NCBI RefSeq assembly: GCF_030709675.1
Contig: NZ_JAUZQD010000016.1
Span: forward strand, 1 to 64,000
Reading direction: 5' to 3'
DNA length: 64,000 nucleotides
From: Symbioplanes lichenis
GTDB taxonomy: Bacteria > Actinomycetota > Actinomycetes > Mycobacteriales > Micromonosporaceae
Shown in pieces: positions 24,101 through 32,341 of the stretch (position 1 is its first letter; every line of letters begins with the position of its first letter). Position numbers and translations under genes: made by a program. Below the pieces are notes generated by a model. It was not told the DNA's origin, did no database searches, and saw only the letters and a list, made by a program, of their open reading frames with translations.

Positions 24101-25471
24101 GTCGGCCGTGCCGCCGCAGGAGGTGTCGTTGGTGTCGATCGCCGTGTCGTCCAGCAGCGCGCGGGTCGCCGCGATGTCACCGCGCAGCGACGGCGCCGCG
24201 GCCCAGATCAGCGCGACCGCGCCGGCCACGTGCGGGGTGGCCATCGACGTGCCGTCCCAGGAGTCGTAGCCGCCGGGGATGGACGAGCGGACCGCCACGC
24301 CGGGCGCGGAGATGTCGGGCTTCACCGAGTTGTCGATCGACGACGAGCCCTTGTTGGAGAAGGCGCCGATCACGTGGTTCGAGCCGTAGGCCCCGACCGC
24401 GTACGACACCGGGTAGTCACCGGGGTCCGACGCCGAGTTGCAGGGCGCCGTGCCGGGCGTGTTGCCGTTGGCGAAGGCCGGGAAGATGCCCGCCGCGGCC
24501 CACGCCTCGACGGTCTCCTGGTACCACAGGTCGCCGCGGCCGCCGCCCCACGAGTTGTTGACCACGTCGGGCCGCAGGTCGGGGCGCGGGTTCTGGCCGT
24601 TGCTGTCGGTCGGCGCCAGGATCCACTGGCCCGAGGCGAGCAGCGAGGAGTCGGAGCAGCTGCCGCTCTCACAGCCCTTGGCCGCGATGAACTTCGCACC
24701 GGGGGCGACGCCGATCTTGTTGTCACCGCCGTCGTCGCCGACCATCGTGCCGATGGTGTGCGTACCGTGGCCGTGGTTGTCGCACGGGCCGGTGCCGCCG
24801 CAGACGTTCGCCGGGTCGAAGAAGTTGTAGTTGTTGTTCACCGAGCCGTCCGCCTGCAAGCCGCGATAGTGCGACTTGACGGCGGGGTGGGTGATGTCCA
24901 CGCCGGTGTCGACGTTCGCGACGACGATGCCCTCGCCCTTGTCGGCGAACTCGTCCCAGACCCGGGTGGCGCCGATGTCGGTGATGTTCCACTCGACGGC
25001 CGCCGTGCCCGCCTTGGCCGCGCCGTGCTTGGCGACCGGCTCCGGCACCTTCCACGTGCGGACCGGGTCGATGCGCTCCACATCGGAGCGGGCGGCGATC
25101 GCGTCGAGCAGCGCCCGGTCGCCGGTCACCCGGACCGCGTTGGCGATCCAGTAGGTGGAGTACTTGGCCTTGCGCGAGTCGAGCAGCGACCGCAGGCCCT
25201 TCTGACTGTCGGCGGCGGTGTCGGTCAGTTGCTCGTACACGCGGGTGGTGCGGTCGCCGTCGTCGGCGATCTTCGCCGCGGCCGACAGGTCGGCGCGCTC
25301 CCGCAGATAGACCCAGAAGCTGGTGGTGCCGTCGTCGGCGAGCTTCGCCAGCACCTCGGAGCTGACGGCGGGCGTCTTGTCCGCCGCCTGTGCGGCCTGC
25401 ACGGGCAGGCCGGTCAGGGTGATCGCGAGGGCCAGCGCGGCCCCCGTGAGCACCCCAGGTCGTACTCGCAT
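21170..25471 (-). CDS. Large secreted subtilisin-like (S8) protease with carboxypeptidase-regulatory-like and Kelch domains
   Basis: 1433 residues. A signal peptide (1 to about 29, ending AQAA) is followed by an inhibitor-like propeptide and an S8 catalytic domain with Asp188 (VDTGVD), His235 (HGHGTH), oxyanion Asn337 (NGN) and Ser409 (GTSMATPHVAG). Two carboxypeptidase-regulatory-like beta domains (ASGTVTDAGTG..., VSGTVTDGSG...) come next, then a MAM/jelly-roll-like domain, another beta domain, about five Kelch repeats (VDGKLYVLGGWG type) forming a propeller, and a final beta-sandwich. It should act outside the cell on proteins, with the propeller giving binding specificity. ATG 25471 has GGGAGGA six bases upstream. 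Its stop shares the CTAG tetranucleotide with the stop of the convergent ATPase gene. Confidence 0.92.
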   Translation of the reverse strand: MRVRPGVLTGAALALAITLTGLPVQAAQAADKTPAVSSEVLAKLADDGTTSFWVYLRERADLSAAAKIADDGDRTTRVYEQLTDTAADSQKGLRSLLDSRKAKYSTYWIANAVRVTGDRALLDAIAARSDVERIDPVRTWKVPEPVAKHGAAKAGTAAVEWNITDIGATRVWDEFADKGEGIVVANVDTGVDITHPAVKSHYRGLQADGSVNNNYNFFDPANVCGGTGPCDNHGHGTHTIGTMVGDDGGDNKIGVAPGAKFIAAKGCESGSCSDSSLLASGQWILAPTDSNGQNPRPDLRPDVVNNSWGGGRGDLWYQETVEAWAAAGIFPAFANGNTPGTAPCNSASDPGDYPVSYAVGAYGSNHVIGAFSNKGSSSIDNSVKPDISAPGVAVRSSIPGGYDSWDGTSMATPHVAGAVALIWAAAPSLRGDIAATRALLDDTAIDTNDTSCGGTADDNNIYGEGRLDVYSAVVAAPRGPVARASGTVTDAGTGQALADVTVTAAGRTVTTGADGKYQLTFEAGTYDVTATKYGYVTKTTPVTVGEGEVKTVNFALAPAPTVTVSGTVTDGSGHGWPLYAKVEVAGRPGAPLLTDPVTGRYSVALPANASYEITATPVYPGYQPTTVDVIVGTSAKTANIAAPVAPACTAAGYSVSYGESVLTESFDSTATPAGWSVVNRTDGGGWGFTDIGSRGNKTGGSGGFAIIDSDKLGSGKSQDSDLVTPALDLSGQSAPFIRFKSDFQALQSPIDIDVTVDDGANWTNVWHQTANRRGPVTEEVSLAPAAGAASAKVRFRYAGSYAWWWQVDDVQVVNRACTPIPGGLVVGTTTDALTGAALTGVKVGDALSGEGGFYWLFSPELGAHPLTAAKAPYQPLTKTVTVVANKVTRADFALSASRLTVTPTEIQSFQTYGTTRTTNVTVKNTGNATATVDVLERPRGFEALRARGTAGVTVPMKGLSPAMTGPTFAATNPKVGTKAADSWTALPNYPLAIFDNAAAVIDGKLYSVGGGSGTGNEKKAFVYADGAWTALPDLPSVRSKPVAAAVDGKLYVLGGWGTGGTPVATVDVFDPAAGSWSTLAATNPKATSAAGSAVVDGKIYLVGGCLDGDCTPSADTVVFDPAAGSFSTSTAYPNETSFLGCGAVGGKVYCAGGYDGISSTKATKVLDPAAGTWTAAADAPLDLWGGQATAAGGLLVLAGGVANDSSGVTSQVIGFDPAAGTWSTLPAMAAPRYRGAAACGFYRIGGSATPFVGTNDSALLDGLGDCAADGDVPWLSEDPASFELAPGKSKTVKVTLNATVAQPGVFTAQLGLRTNSPYAVPAVDVEMNVSPPASWGKVQGTVTGVSCSGTETPLKATVRLNGTTSYTLVADASGHFQWWLPKGTYQVIVAKDGWIPEVQSIKVSAGFVLTSDFDLDPVISCAQRERIAISKSL

Positions 25472-25697
25472 GCGGTTCCTCCCCCAGAGAGAGACGGCAC
25501 ATCGATGCATCCATGGCCGTCGCTGTCATGCTCCGGTCCGGCAGTGGTGTCGATCAATGGCGCCATTCGGCCAAAAGCCGGGCAGACGGGAGGCGAAACC
25601 GTTTCAAGGCTGTGAATTACCTATGGATGTCGGTTGACCAAACTCGATGCGTCGGCGTTTGCTGGGGGCACCCGCGTAGATCCGGAGGAAGCTCGTG

Positions 25698-26168
25698 ATG
25701 GGTCGGTCCGGCATGCCCTTGGTCGTCTGCGTCACCCCGGACCGCGAGGTCCGCGAATCCCTCGTCCGCCGCCTCGACGACCTCGGGGCCGTGCTGGTCT
25801 GCTCGGACCTCGGCGAGTTGCGCGCCATGCTCACCCAGGTGGACGCCGCCGACCAGGAGACGCCGCCGGTCGTGGAGTTCGGCGGGCTGGTCGTCGACAA
25901 CGTGCAGCACACCGTCGCCTGGCACGGGCAGCCACTCGAGCTGACCCGGCTCGAGCACCGGCTGCTGACCCGGCTGGCGTCGCCCCCGTTGACCGTCTGG
26001 CCCTACGAGCGCCTCTTCGCCGCGGTCTGGGACAGCGCCTACCTCGGCGACACGTCCATCCTCCACTCCGCGGTGAAGCGGCTGCGCTCCAAGCTGCGCG
26101 CCCTCGACGGCGGCCCGGTCGTGGAGACCGTCCGCGGCATCGGCTACCGGCTCGCCCCGGCCTCGTAG
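25698..26168 (+). CDS. Orphan OmpR/PhoB-type winged-helix regulator with truncated receiver
   Basis: 156 residues. The C-terminal hundred residues are a complete OmpR/PhoB winged helix (FGGLVVDNVQHTVAWHGQPLELTRLEHRLL ... HSAVKRLRSKLRALDG ... VETVRGIGYRLAP). The first 45 residues mimic the opening of a receiver (PLVVCVTPDREVRESLVRRLDDLGAVLVCSDL) but the phosphoacceptor region and the rest of the fold are missing. It is therefore probably not controlled by a histidine kinase, and none is nearby. ATG 25698 lies eight bases after GGAGGA; GTG 25695 is an alternative. It is divergent from the protease gene, which it might regulate. Confidence 0.8.
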   Translation: MGRSGMPLVVCVTPDREVRESLVRRLDDLGAVLVCSDLGELRAMLTQVDAADQETPPVVEFGGLVVDNVQHTVAWHGQPLELTRLEHRLLTRLASPPLTVWPYERLFAAVWDSAYLGDTSILHSAVKRLRSKLRALDGGPVVETVRGIGYRLAPAS

Positions 26169-26199
26169 ACAACGATGTCAGGCCTGCCCCCGCCGGGGA

Positions 26200-27468
26200 T
26201 CAGCCGAGCACGGACAGCGGGATGGCGGCGCCCAGCAGAGCATCGCCGGCCGCGTTGGGGTGATAGCAGTCGGCCCGCAGGTCGGGAACCATCTGCGTCG
26301 GGTCGGCGGGGTCCCGCAGGACGGCGTCGAAGTCGACCACCGCGTCGAAGGTGCCGCTGGTCCGGATCCAGGCGTTGACGGCCCGGCGGGCGGCCTCGCG
26401 CGGGTCGTCGGCGGCGAGGCACATGGGCAGGATGGTGGCGGCGACCATGCGGAGGTGACGCGCCTTCACCCGGGCGATGATGCCTTGCATGGCGGCGATG
26501 ACCTCGGCGGCCGGGACCGGGGGCGCATAGGCACCGCCGCCCAGGTCGTTGGTGCCTTCCAGCAGGAAGACGGTACGCACCCCCGGCACCGACAGCACGT
26601 CCCGGTCGAGCCGCCGCGGGGCGGGCGGGCCGCAGCACTGGCCCGTCGGGTCGTACGGGTTGGGGTTGTCGCTGACCGTGTTGCCGGAGATGCCGGCGTT
26701 CGCCACCGCCAGGCGCCGGGCGGGCGGCAGCTGGGCGAGCCGGTCGGCGAGCACGTCCGTCCAGCGCTGCCCGGGCGGCCCGATCGCCTGGTAGCCGTCG
26801 GTGATCGAGTCGCCGAGCGTCACCACCGTGCCCCGGGCGGCCGGGCGGTCGCTGGTGACCAGGTCGAGCCACCAGATCTGACCCGGGTGGTAGCCGGTTC
26901 CGGTCCCGGGCGTGCCGCCGGGGATCACCGGGTACGCCGGGAAGCTCGCCGCCGACGTCGCCGCGGCACTGTTGCCCGGGGTGCTGATGTAGGACGCGGG
27001 CGGGTCGGCCGGGAACGGCGGGAAGGTGTGGTCGTTGACCGGGCTGCCCGGCGCGTAGACGCTGACCGCCACGTCCTGCCCGGCGCCGGCCGAGATCGGC
27101 GCGGCGTCACTGGTGACCGCGCCGCCGGGCGGGATCGAGACCGTGCGCCGCCCGCGGAAGGTCAGCGGCACGTTGCTGCGCAGGGCGGCCGATCCCGTGG
27201 CGACGGGCAACCCGAGCCACGCGTCGCGCACCTCGACGGGGGTGGCGCCGAAGGGGTTGCCGAGCCGGACCCGCAGCGCCGACCCGCCGGCCGAGACCCG
27301 GGCGATCTGCCGGACCGTGACATCGGGCGCGACGCCGTGCACCCCCTGCAGGCTCGACTCCCACAGAGCGGCGGCGGCCGGACGGGACGCCGAGGCGGCG
27401 TGACCGGGGGCGACGGCGGTGACGACGGCGAGCAGGACGGCGGCGACGAGCATCCGGAAGCGAGCCAC
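26200..27468 (-). CDS. Secreted SGNH/GDSL-family esterase
   Basis: 422 residues. A signal peptide (RFRMLVAAVLLAVVTAVAPGHAASA) is followed by an N-terminal beta-rich domain (about 40-190) and an SGNH hydrolase domain: block I TLGDSITDG (Ser nucleophile), Gly in NAGISGN, block III LEGTNDLGG, and block V DCYHPN with the catalytic Asp/His. Substrates of such secreted actinomycete enzymes include acyl or acetyl esters; the specific one is unknown. GTG 27468 is chosen because AAGGGG lies just upstream and the signal peptide then starts properly. It is divergent from the lipase-like gene. Confidence 0.9.
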   Translation of the reverse strand: MARFRMLVAAVLLAVVTAVAPGHAASASRPAAAALWESSLQGVHGVAPDVTVRQIARVSAGGSALRVRLGNPFGATPVEVRDAWLGLPVATGSAALRSNVPLTFRGRRTVSIPPGGAVTSDAAPISAGAGQDVAVSVYAPGSPVNDHTFPPFPADPPASYISTPGNSAAATSAASFPAYPVIPGGTPGTGTGYHPGQIWWLDLVTSDRPAARGTVVTLGDSITDGYQAIGPPGQRWTDVLADRLAQLPPARRLAVANAGISGNTVSDNPNPYDPTGQCCGPPAPRRLDRDVLSVPGVRTVFLLEGTNDLGGGAYAPPVPAAEVIAAMQGIIARVKARHLRMVAATILPMCLAADDPREAARRAVNAWIRTSGTFDAVVDFDAVLRDPADPTQMVPDLRADCYHPNAAGDALLGAAIPLSVLG

Positions 27469-27539
27469 GACAGCCCCTTGAGATTGATGTTCATAAATAC
27501 CTACGGGCACTGTACAAGACCGGACGGCATCATGGAGAG

Positions 27540-28304
27540 ATGTCACCCCGCCGCCGGATGCTGTTTCTCGTGGTCGCCGTGCTGCTGGTTGCGGCGGGCG
27601 CGCTCGCCGGCGTACGGCTGCTGCGGGGCGGCGACGACGGACCGCGACCGGACCAGGCGACGCCGGGCGCGGTGCTGCTCGTGCCCGGCTACGGCGGCAA
27701 CACCGCGGCGCTGGCCCAGCTCAAAGATCAACTGCGGGCCCAGGGGCGTACGGCGGAGATCGTCGCGTTGCCCGACGGCGGCACCGGTGATCTCGAGGCC
27801 CAGGCGGCGACGCTCGACGCAGCGGTGCGGGCGGCCCTGACCAGCCGGCCGTCGGTGGACATCGTCGGCTACTCGGCCGGCGGCGTCGTCGCGCGCCTGT
27901 GGGTCGACAAGTATCAAGGAGCCGAGGTCGCCCGGCGCATCGTCACGCTCGGCTCACCCCTGCACGGCACGCGGCTCGCGGCGGCCGGGGCGGCCCTGGC
28001 CCCTGACGCGTGCCCGCCCGCCTGCCGCCAACTGGCGCCGGGCAGCGCGCTGCTCGACCGGCTCGACGGCGAGGACCTGCCCGAGGGGCTGCCGTGGCTG
28101 TCGATCTGGACGGAGAACGACGAGACGGTCCAGCCGCCGGACTCCGCGCGTCTGGCCGGCGCGGTGAACGTACCGCTGCAAGGGGTCTGCCCGCAGCGAC
28201 AGGTCTCACACAGTCAGCTGCCGACCGACGAGGCGGTGTCGGAGCTGGTCCGGCAGAGCCTCGCCGCCGGAAGCGTCACGGCGCCGGCGTCGTGTCCCGT
28301 CTGA
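27540..28304 (+). CDS. Membrane-anchored or secreted alpha/beta-hydrolase (lipase-like)
   Basis: 254 residues. An N-terminal hydrophobic helix (MLFLVVAVLLVAAGALAGV) is a signal anchor or uncleaved signal. The lipase fold shows VLLVPGYGGN (oxyanion loop), nucleophile elbow GYSAGG (Ser112), VTLGSPLHGT, and late acid/His candidates IWTENDE and SHSQLPTD. This is the pattern of actinomycete triacylglycerol-lipase-like proteins related to EstA/LipA. Its 3' end overlaps the convergent methyltransferase gene by about 29 bases. Confidence 0.88.
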   Translation: MSPRRRMLFLVVAVLLVAAGALAGVRLLRGGDDGPRPDQATPGAVLLVPGYGGNTAALAQLKDQLRAQGRTAEIVALPDGGTGDLEAQAATLDAAVRAALTSRPSVDIVGYSAGGVVARLWVDKYQGAEVARRIVTLGSPLHGTRLAAAGAALAPDACPPACRQLAPGSALLDRLDGEDLPEGLPWLSIWTENDETVQPPDSARLAGAVNVPLQGVCPQRQVSHSQLPTDEAVSELVRQSLAAGSVTAPASCPV

Positions 28305-29046
28305 AGACGCCCGCCATCATCGGCATGCCGACCGGATCCGCCGGGCCGGGATCGCCCGCGGGCCGCCAGTGCGTGACCCAGGTGAGGCCCGGCTCGACCG
28401 GCCGGTAGTCGCCGGCCAGCGCCGCGAGCTGCCCGGCCGTGCGCGGCGCGGTCGCCCGGGCGTTGGTCTGCCGATAGACGGCCTCGATCGGCGCGGCCCG
28501 CGCGTCGTCCGGCGGCACGACCGGGTGCGTCAGCGCGAGATAGCTGCCCACCGGCAGCGCTTCCCGCAGCGTACGCACGGCGGGCACCGCGACCTCGTCC
28601 GGCACGAACTGCAGCACGGACAGGAACAGCAGCGCCGTCGGCTCGTCCGGGTCCAGCAACCGTGCGTAATCGGGATGCCCGAGGATGTCCGACGGCGCGG
28701 CCAGATCCGCCTGGACGGCGAGCGCGTTGTCGTTGCCGCGCAACAGCTCGTTGCTGTAGGCGACGGCCTCGGCGTCGACGTCCACGTAGAGCACGCGCGC
28801 GCCGGGCGCCACCTCGTGCACGTTGCCCGAGGCCGGGATGCCCGAGCCGATGTCGAGGAACTGCCGGATGCCGGCGGCGGTCAGGTGCCGCACGGCCCGG
28901 CCGAGGAACGCGCGGTTGGCCCGGGCGATCTCCCGGATGTTCGGCACCGCGCGCAGGATCTGCTCGCCCGCCGCCCGGTCGGCCGCGGTGTGATGCTCGC
29001 CGCCGAGATAGAAGTCGTACATCCGCGCCACGCTGGGCTGGCTCAT
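28276..29046 (-). CDS. DUF574 (PF04672-type) SAM-dependent methyltransferase
   Basis: 256 residues. It begins with the family hallmark SVARMYDFYLGG(E)HHTAADR and has the SAM-binding core FLDIGSGIP...NVHEVAP then VLYVDVDAEAVAYS. This family is expanded in actinomycetes with no general function assigned; members are often scattered singly as here. ATG 29046 is preferred to the adjacent GTG 29049. It lies downstream of the ABC-2 genes on the same strand with a 32-base gap, so it may be co-transcribed, and converges on the lipase gene. Confidence 0.9.
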   Translation of the reverse strand: MSQPSVARMYDFYLGGEHHTAADRAAGEQILRAVPNIREIARANRAFLGRAVRHLTAAGIRQFLDIGSGIPASGNVHEVAPGARVLYVDVDAEAVAYSNELLRGNDNALAVQADLAAPSDILGHPDYARLLDPDEPTALLFLSVLQFVPDEVAVPAVRTLREALPVGSYLALTHPVVPPDDARAAPIEAVYRQTNARATAPRTAGQLAALAGDYRPVEPGLTWVTHWRPAGDPGPADPVGMPMMAGVFRRDTTPAP

Positions 29047-29077
29047 CACCGGAGCCTACGAATCGAGTCCACTGTGG

Positions 29078-29908
29078 TCAATTGGCGACGTCGCGGGTGA
29101 CGAAGGCGGCCCAGGCGGCCAGCAGCAGGGCGCCGAGATAGACCAGCTGGATGCCGGCGCCGCGCTCGATGTCGCGCCACAGCACCGGGTCGCGGAAGAA
29201 GTCGATCCAGGCGAGCCAGTAACGCGTCGGCAGGTACGGCCGGACCGCCGCCGCCGCGTCCAGCGTCGCCAGCACCTGGCTGGTCACGAGCACCGCGAGC
29301 GCGCCCATGGCCGCCCCGAGCCCGGAGTCGGTCACCGTGGAGAGGAAGAGCGCGATGGCCGCGACGCTCAGCATGCTGATCACGATGTACGCGACCGTGC
29401 CCGCCATGCGCAGCGCCAGCCCGGCCGGTGTGATCGTGACCCCGGACAGCGACGTGACGTCGGCGGGCAGGGCGACCCCGGCGGACGGCTCGGAGCCGAA
29501 GAGCGCGAGCCCGGTCACATAGGCGGTCACCAGCACCGCCACGATCGCGAACAGCACGAAGACGACGAGCGACACCAGCTTGGCCACCAGCAGCCGGGTG
29601 CGGCCCACCGGGCGTACGAGCAGATAGCGCAACGTGCCCGCGGTCGCCTCCCCGGCCACAGCGTCACCCGCGAGCACCGCCACCGACACCGGCAGGAACA
29701 CGGGCATGACCAGCGCCATCGCCGCCGCCGGATAGAGGGCGCCATTGCTGAGCACCGCCGACAGGAACGCGCCACCCTGCCCCGGCGGCGGGGGCACCCG
29801 GGTCGTCGCCAGGAACACCGCGACGATGAAGGGCAGGGCACAGAGCAACCCCGTGATCACGTACGTGCGGGGGCGCCGGAACAGCTTCGCCAGCTCGACG
29901 GTGATCAC
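29078..29908 (-). CDS. ABC-2 type transporter permease
   Basis: 276 residues with about six hydrophobic helices (VITGLLCALPFIVAVFLATT, LYPAAAMALVMPVFLPVSVAVLAG, LVSLVVFVLFAIVAVLVTAYV, IVISMLSVAAIALFLS, and two more). The GDAVAGEATAGTLRYLLVRPVGR segment is the cytoplasmic coupling loop typical of NatB/DrrB-like ABC-2 exporters. It partners the ATPase encoded immediately upstream, to which it is coupled by a GTGA overlap. The exported substrate is unknown; lipid or antimicrobial export is common in this class. Confidence 0.92.
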   Translation of the reverse strand: MITVELAKLFRRPRTYVITGLLCALPFIVAVFLATTRVPPPPGQGGAFLSAVLSNGALYPAAAMALVMPVFLPVSVAVLAGDAVAGEATAGTLRYLLVRPVGRTRLLVAKLVSLVVFVLFAIVAVLVTAYVTGLALFGSEPSAGVALPADVTSLSGVTITPAGLALRMAGTVAYIVISMLSVAAIALFLSTVTDSGLGAAMGALAVLVTSQVLATLDAAAAVRPYLPTRYWLAWIDFFRDPVLWRDIERGAGIQLVYLGALLLAAWAAFVTRDVAN

Positions 29909-30810
29909 GCGTCCACCCGGTCCGAGCTCGTCGACGTCACGTCCAGCACCACCTGCTCCAGCGACCGCCGCTCGACGGTGATCTCGGTGACCGGGATCCC
30001 GGCCGCCACAAGCTCGCTGTTCAGGGCGGCCGCATCGGCGTGGCGTACCCCTATCGTTGTGCCGTCGCGGGTCTCCACCCGCCCGTCCAGCAACGCCACG
30101 GCGCGCTCCGGGGCGGGCGTGCTGACCAGGACCCGCCCGGTGGGCCGGCGTAGCCCCGCGAGATCGTCCTGCAGCACCAGCCGCCCCCGGTCCATCACGC
30201 CGACCCGCGTGCAGAACGCGTTGATCTCGCCCAGCAGATGACTCGACAGCAGCACGGTCGTCCCCTCGGCGTTGAGCTCGGTGAGCAGATCACGCACCTC
30301 CCGGATGCCCCGCGGATCCAGCCCGTTGGTCGGCTCGTCCAGCACGAGCAGGCGCGGCTTGCGCAGCAACGCCCCGGCCAGCCCGAGCCGCTGCCGCATC
30401 CCCAGCGAGTACGCCCGCACGGGCCGCCGATCCACGCCGGCCAGCCCCACCCGCTCGAGCGCCGCGTCGACCCGCCGCATCCGGTCCCGGCGGCCGCCAC
30501 CCGGCCCCGCCGCGTCGAAGAGCTTCAAGTTGGTCCGGCCGGACAGATGCCCGTACGCGCCGGGGCCCTCGACCATCGCCCCGATCTGCGGCAACACCTC
30601 CCGAACCCGGCTCGGCACGGGCCGCCCCAGCACCTCGATCTCGCCGCGCGTGGCGAAGACCAGGCCCAGCAGCATCCGGACGAGCGTCGTCTTGCCGGAG
30701 CCGTTGGGGCCCAGCAGGCCGTAGCGGTCGCCCTCGCGCACCTCGAGCCCGACCCCGTCGACGGCGGTGATCCGCCCGTACCTCTTGGTGAGACCGCGCG
30801 TGACGATCAA
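29905..30810 (-). CDS. ABC transporter ATP-binding protein (NatA/CcmA-like)
   Basis: 301 residues from the preferred TTG 30810. The ATPase has Walker A GPNGSGKT, signature YSLGMRQRLGLA, Walker B LLVLDEPTNG and the switch His (SSHLLGE), and ends with the C-terminal domain usual for NatA-type ATPases. TTG 30810 has a strong GAGGGAG six bases upstream and gives the normal family length. A GTG at 31014, overlapping the previous stop, would add a 68-residue Lys/Gln/Ser-rich tail encoded over a 16-bp tandem repeat whose period is not a multiple of three, which argues against it. Co-transcribed with the LolA-like gene and the permease. Confidence 0.9.
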   Translation of the reverse strand: MIVTRGLTKRYGRITAVDGVGLEVREGDRYGLLGPNGSGKTTLVRMLLGLVFATRGEIEVLGRPVPSRVREVLPQIGAMVEGPGAYGHLSGRTNLKLFDAAGPGGGRRDRMRRVDAALERVGLAGVDRRPVRAYSLGMRQRLGLAGALLRKPRLLVLDEPTNGLDPRGIREVRDLLTELNAEGTTVLLSSHLLGEINAFCTRVGVMDRGRLVLQDDLAGLRRPTGRVLVSTPAPERAVALLDGRVETRDGTTIGVRHADAAALNSELVAAGIPVTEITVERRSLEQVVLDVTSTSSDRVDA

Positions 30811-30898
30811 GCTGTGCTCCCTCGGCTCGCTCTTCCCCTTCTCCCCGCTCGGTCCTTTTCGTCCGGCCCGGTCCGTCGCGCTGTGCTCCTTTGCTCCT

Positions 30899-30946
30899 GC
30901 TCCTTTGCTGCTTTGCTCCTTTGCTGCTTTGCTCCTTTGCTGCTTT
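30899..30946. repeat. Three exact 16-bp tandem repeats
   Basis: GCTCCTTTGCTGCTTT occurs three times without a gap at 30899-30914, 30915-30930 and 30931-30946, with degenerate half copies on both sides. It lies between the LolA-like gene and the preferred start of the ABC ATPase. Confidence 0.95.
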
Positions 30947-31010
30947 GGCGCTTTGATGCGCGCCTCGGCTTGCTCTTCCGGCCCGATCCGCTCTTCGGTC
31001 CGCTTTGTGG

Positions 31011-32123
31011 TCACGACAGCTCCCGCGCGACCCGCTCGATCACCGCGGGCTCGACCAGCCCCGCGATCAGATAGACGCCACGCCCGGCCCGCACGGCCCC
31101 CACGGTGAGCAACCCGGTCGGCAACACCGCCGCGTCATCGCCCGCCGGTGTCCCGAAGGTGCGCACCTGCTCGTACGCCCGGTTCCCCGCCCCACCCGGC
31201 AACCGCGCCACGACAAACCGCGCCAGCCCCGTCCCGTAGACCCCCGCCGCCGCAACCGGAGTGTCCTGCCGCTCGAAGCCGCCGAGCCGCTCCGGCAGCC
31301 ACCCCCGCCCGAGCCGATTCGCCGCAGCGAGCAGATCCGACGTGTCCGTCACCACCGACCCGACCCCCGGCCCTGGCACCGGTGGCGTCAGCACACTGTC
31401 CTCGGGCGCACTCAGATCCACCTCGAGAAAGCGCGTAACGAAGACCGGCCGGCTCCCACCCCGCGCGGTGATCTCCACCTGCAGCGGCAGGCCGGTGCCG
31501 GGTTCGGCCCACACATCGACGTACGCGACAGTGGTCCCCACCGTCGCAGGCACAATCCGCAGGCCCACGGCATCTATGCCGGCCACGCGCTTACCTCGCA
31601 GCACCTCGAACCTGTCGCCGGCGCCGGGCGCTTCCTCGGTCGCCAGTGCAAGGAGCCGGGCACCCAGCACGGGCGGCGTCAGGTCAGCACCCCTCGGAAG
31701 CCGCACGGGCTGAGCCCCCACGATCCGCGTCAACTGGCCGGCCGCCGACTCCCACACGACTTGAGCATCGCCAACCTGGTAGAGATCCGTCTCCCCGGCG
31801 CCCCGCACCACGTCGACCCGCCACCGCTCGGCCGACGCGTACCAGGTCCGCATCTCCGTCACACCACTGACCAGCGACGTCACATCGGACAGCCCGGGCA
31901 GCGCGGGCACGGGCAGCAGCCCATTGCTCTGCGCGTACCCGTGAAAAGCCTGCCCCCCGGACCCGGCCATCCGCGCCCGCAGCGTGCCGGGATCCATGGT
32001 CCCGGCCCCGGCCGGCCGCAACGCGAGCAGAACAGGAACACTGCCGAGGAGCACAACAGCAACCAGCACGACAAGCCACCGCCGACGTGCCTGCGAGCTG
32101 ACAACGGTGCCGCGCGCGCCCAT
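31011..32123 (-). CDS. LolA-like exported lipid/lipoprotein-binding protein of an ABC export operon
   Basis: 370 residues. An N-terminal anchor helix (RRWLVVLVAVVLLGSVPVLLAL) precedes an extracytoplasmic domain. The region from about 45 to 240 (FHGYAQSNGLLPVP..., WRVDVVRGAGETDLYQVGDAQVVWESA, GLPLQVEITARGG) resembles the half-barrel LolA/LppX/DUF2092 fold that holds lipids. The remaining C-terminal part is a separate domain ending VIERVARELS. Actinomycete operons of this type pair such a protein with an ABC-2 exporter, as here, so it may bind the exported amphiphile or sense envelope state. It is the first gene of the operon. Confidence 0.75.
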   Translation of the reverse strand: MGARGTVVSSQARRRWLVVLVAVVLLGSVPVLLALRPAGAGTMDPGTLRARMAGSGGQAFHGYAQSNGLLPVPALPGLSDVTSLVSGVTEMRTWYASAERWRVDVVRGAGETDLYQVGDAQVVWESAAGQLTRIVGAQPVRLPRGADLTPPVLGARLLALATEEAPGAGDRFEVLRGKRVAGIDAVGLRIVPATVGTTVAYVDVWAEPGTGLPLQVEITARGGSRPVFVTRFLEVDLSAPEDSVLTPPVPGPGVGSVVTDTSDLLAAANRLGRGWLPERLGGFERQDTPVAAAGVYGTGLARFVVARLPGGAGNRAYEQVRTFGTPAGDDAAVLPTGLLTVGAVRAGRGVYLIAGLVEPAVIERVARELS

Positions 32124-32341
32124 AGTCCCGCCAATCTACCCGCGCCCCCGAAAGCCCCGAGAAAGATCGCGCGCCGCCCCCAATATTGATCACCCGGCGA
32201 AATCGTCCGTCGGCGCCCCAGCAGGACCGTCCGCCCTTCCCGCCCGGGACGTCCGCACCTGGTCCGGGGCCACCGCGGGCGACGCGAGTACAGCTGACCG
32301 TGGAAAGACCATCCGTCAGTTGGCCGCGGCGGGGTCGCCTG

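Noticed and set aside
21347..25615. A very long open frame on the plus strand opposite the subtilase gene.
   Set aside because: Its composition is Arg/Gly/Val/Asp-rich without domains, as expected from antisense of a GC-rich gene; the minus-strand frame has a signal peptide, catalytic triad and Kelch repeats.
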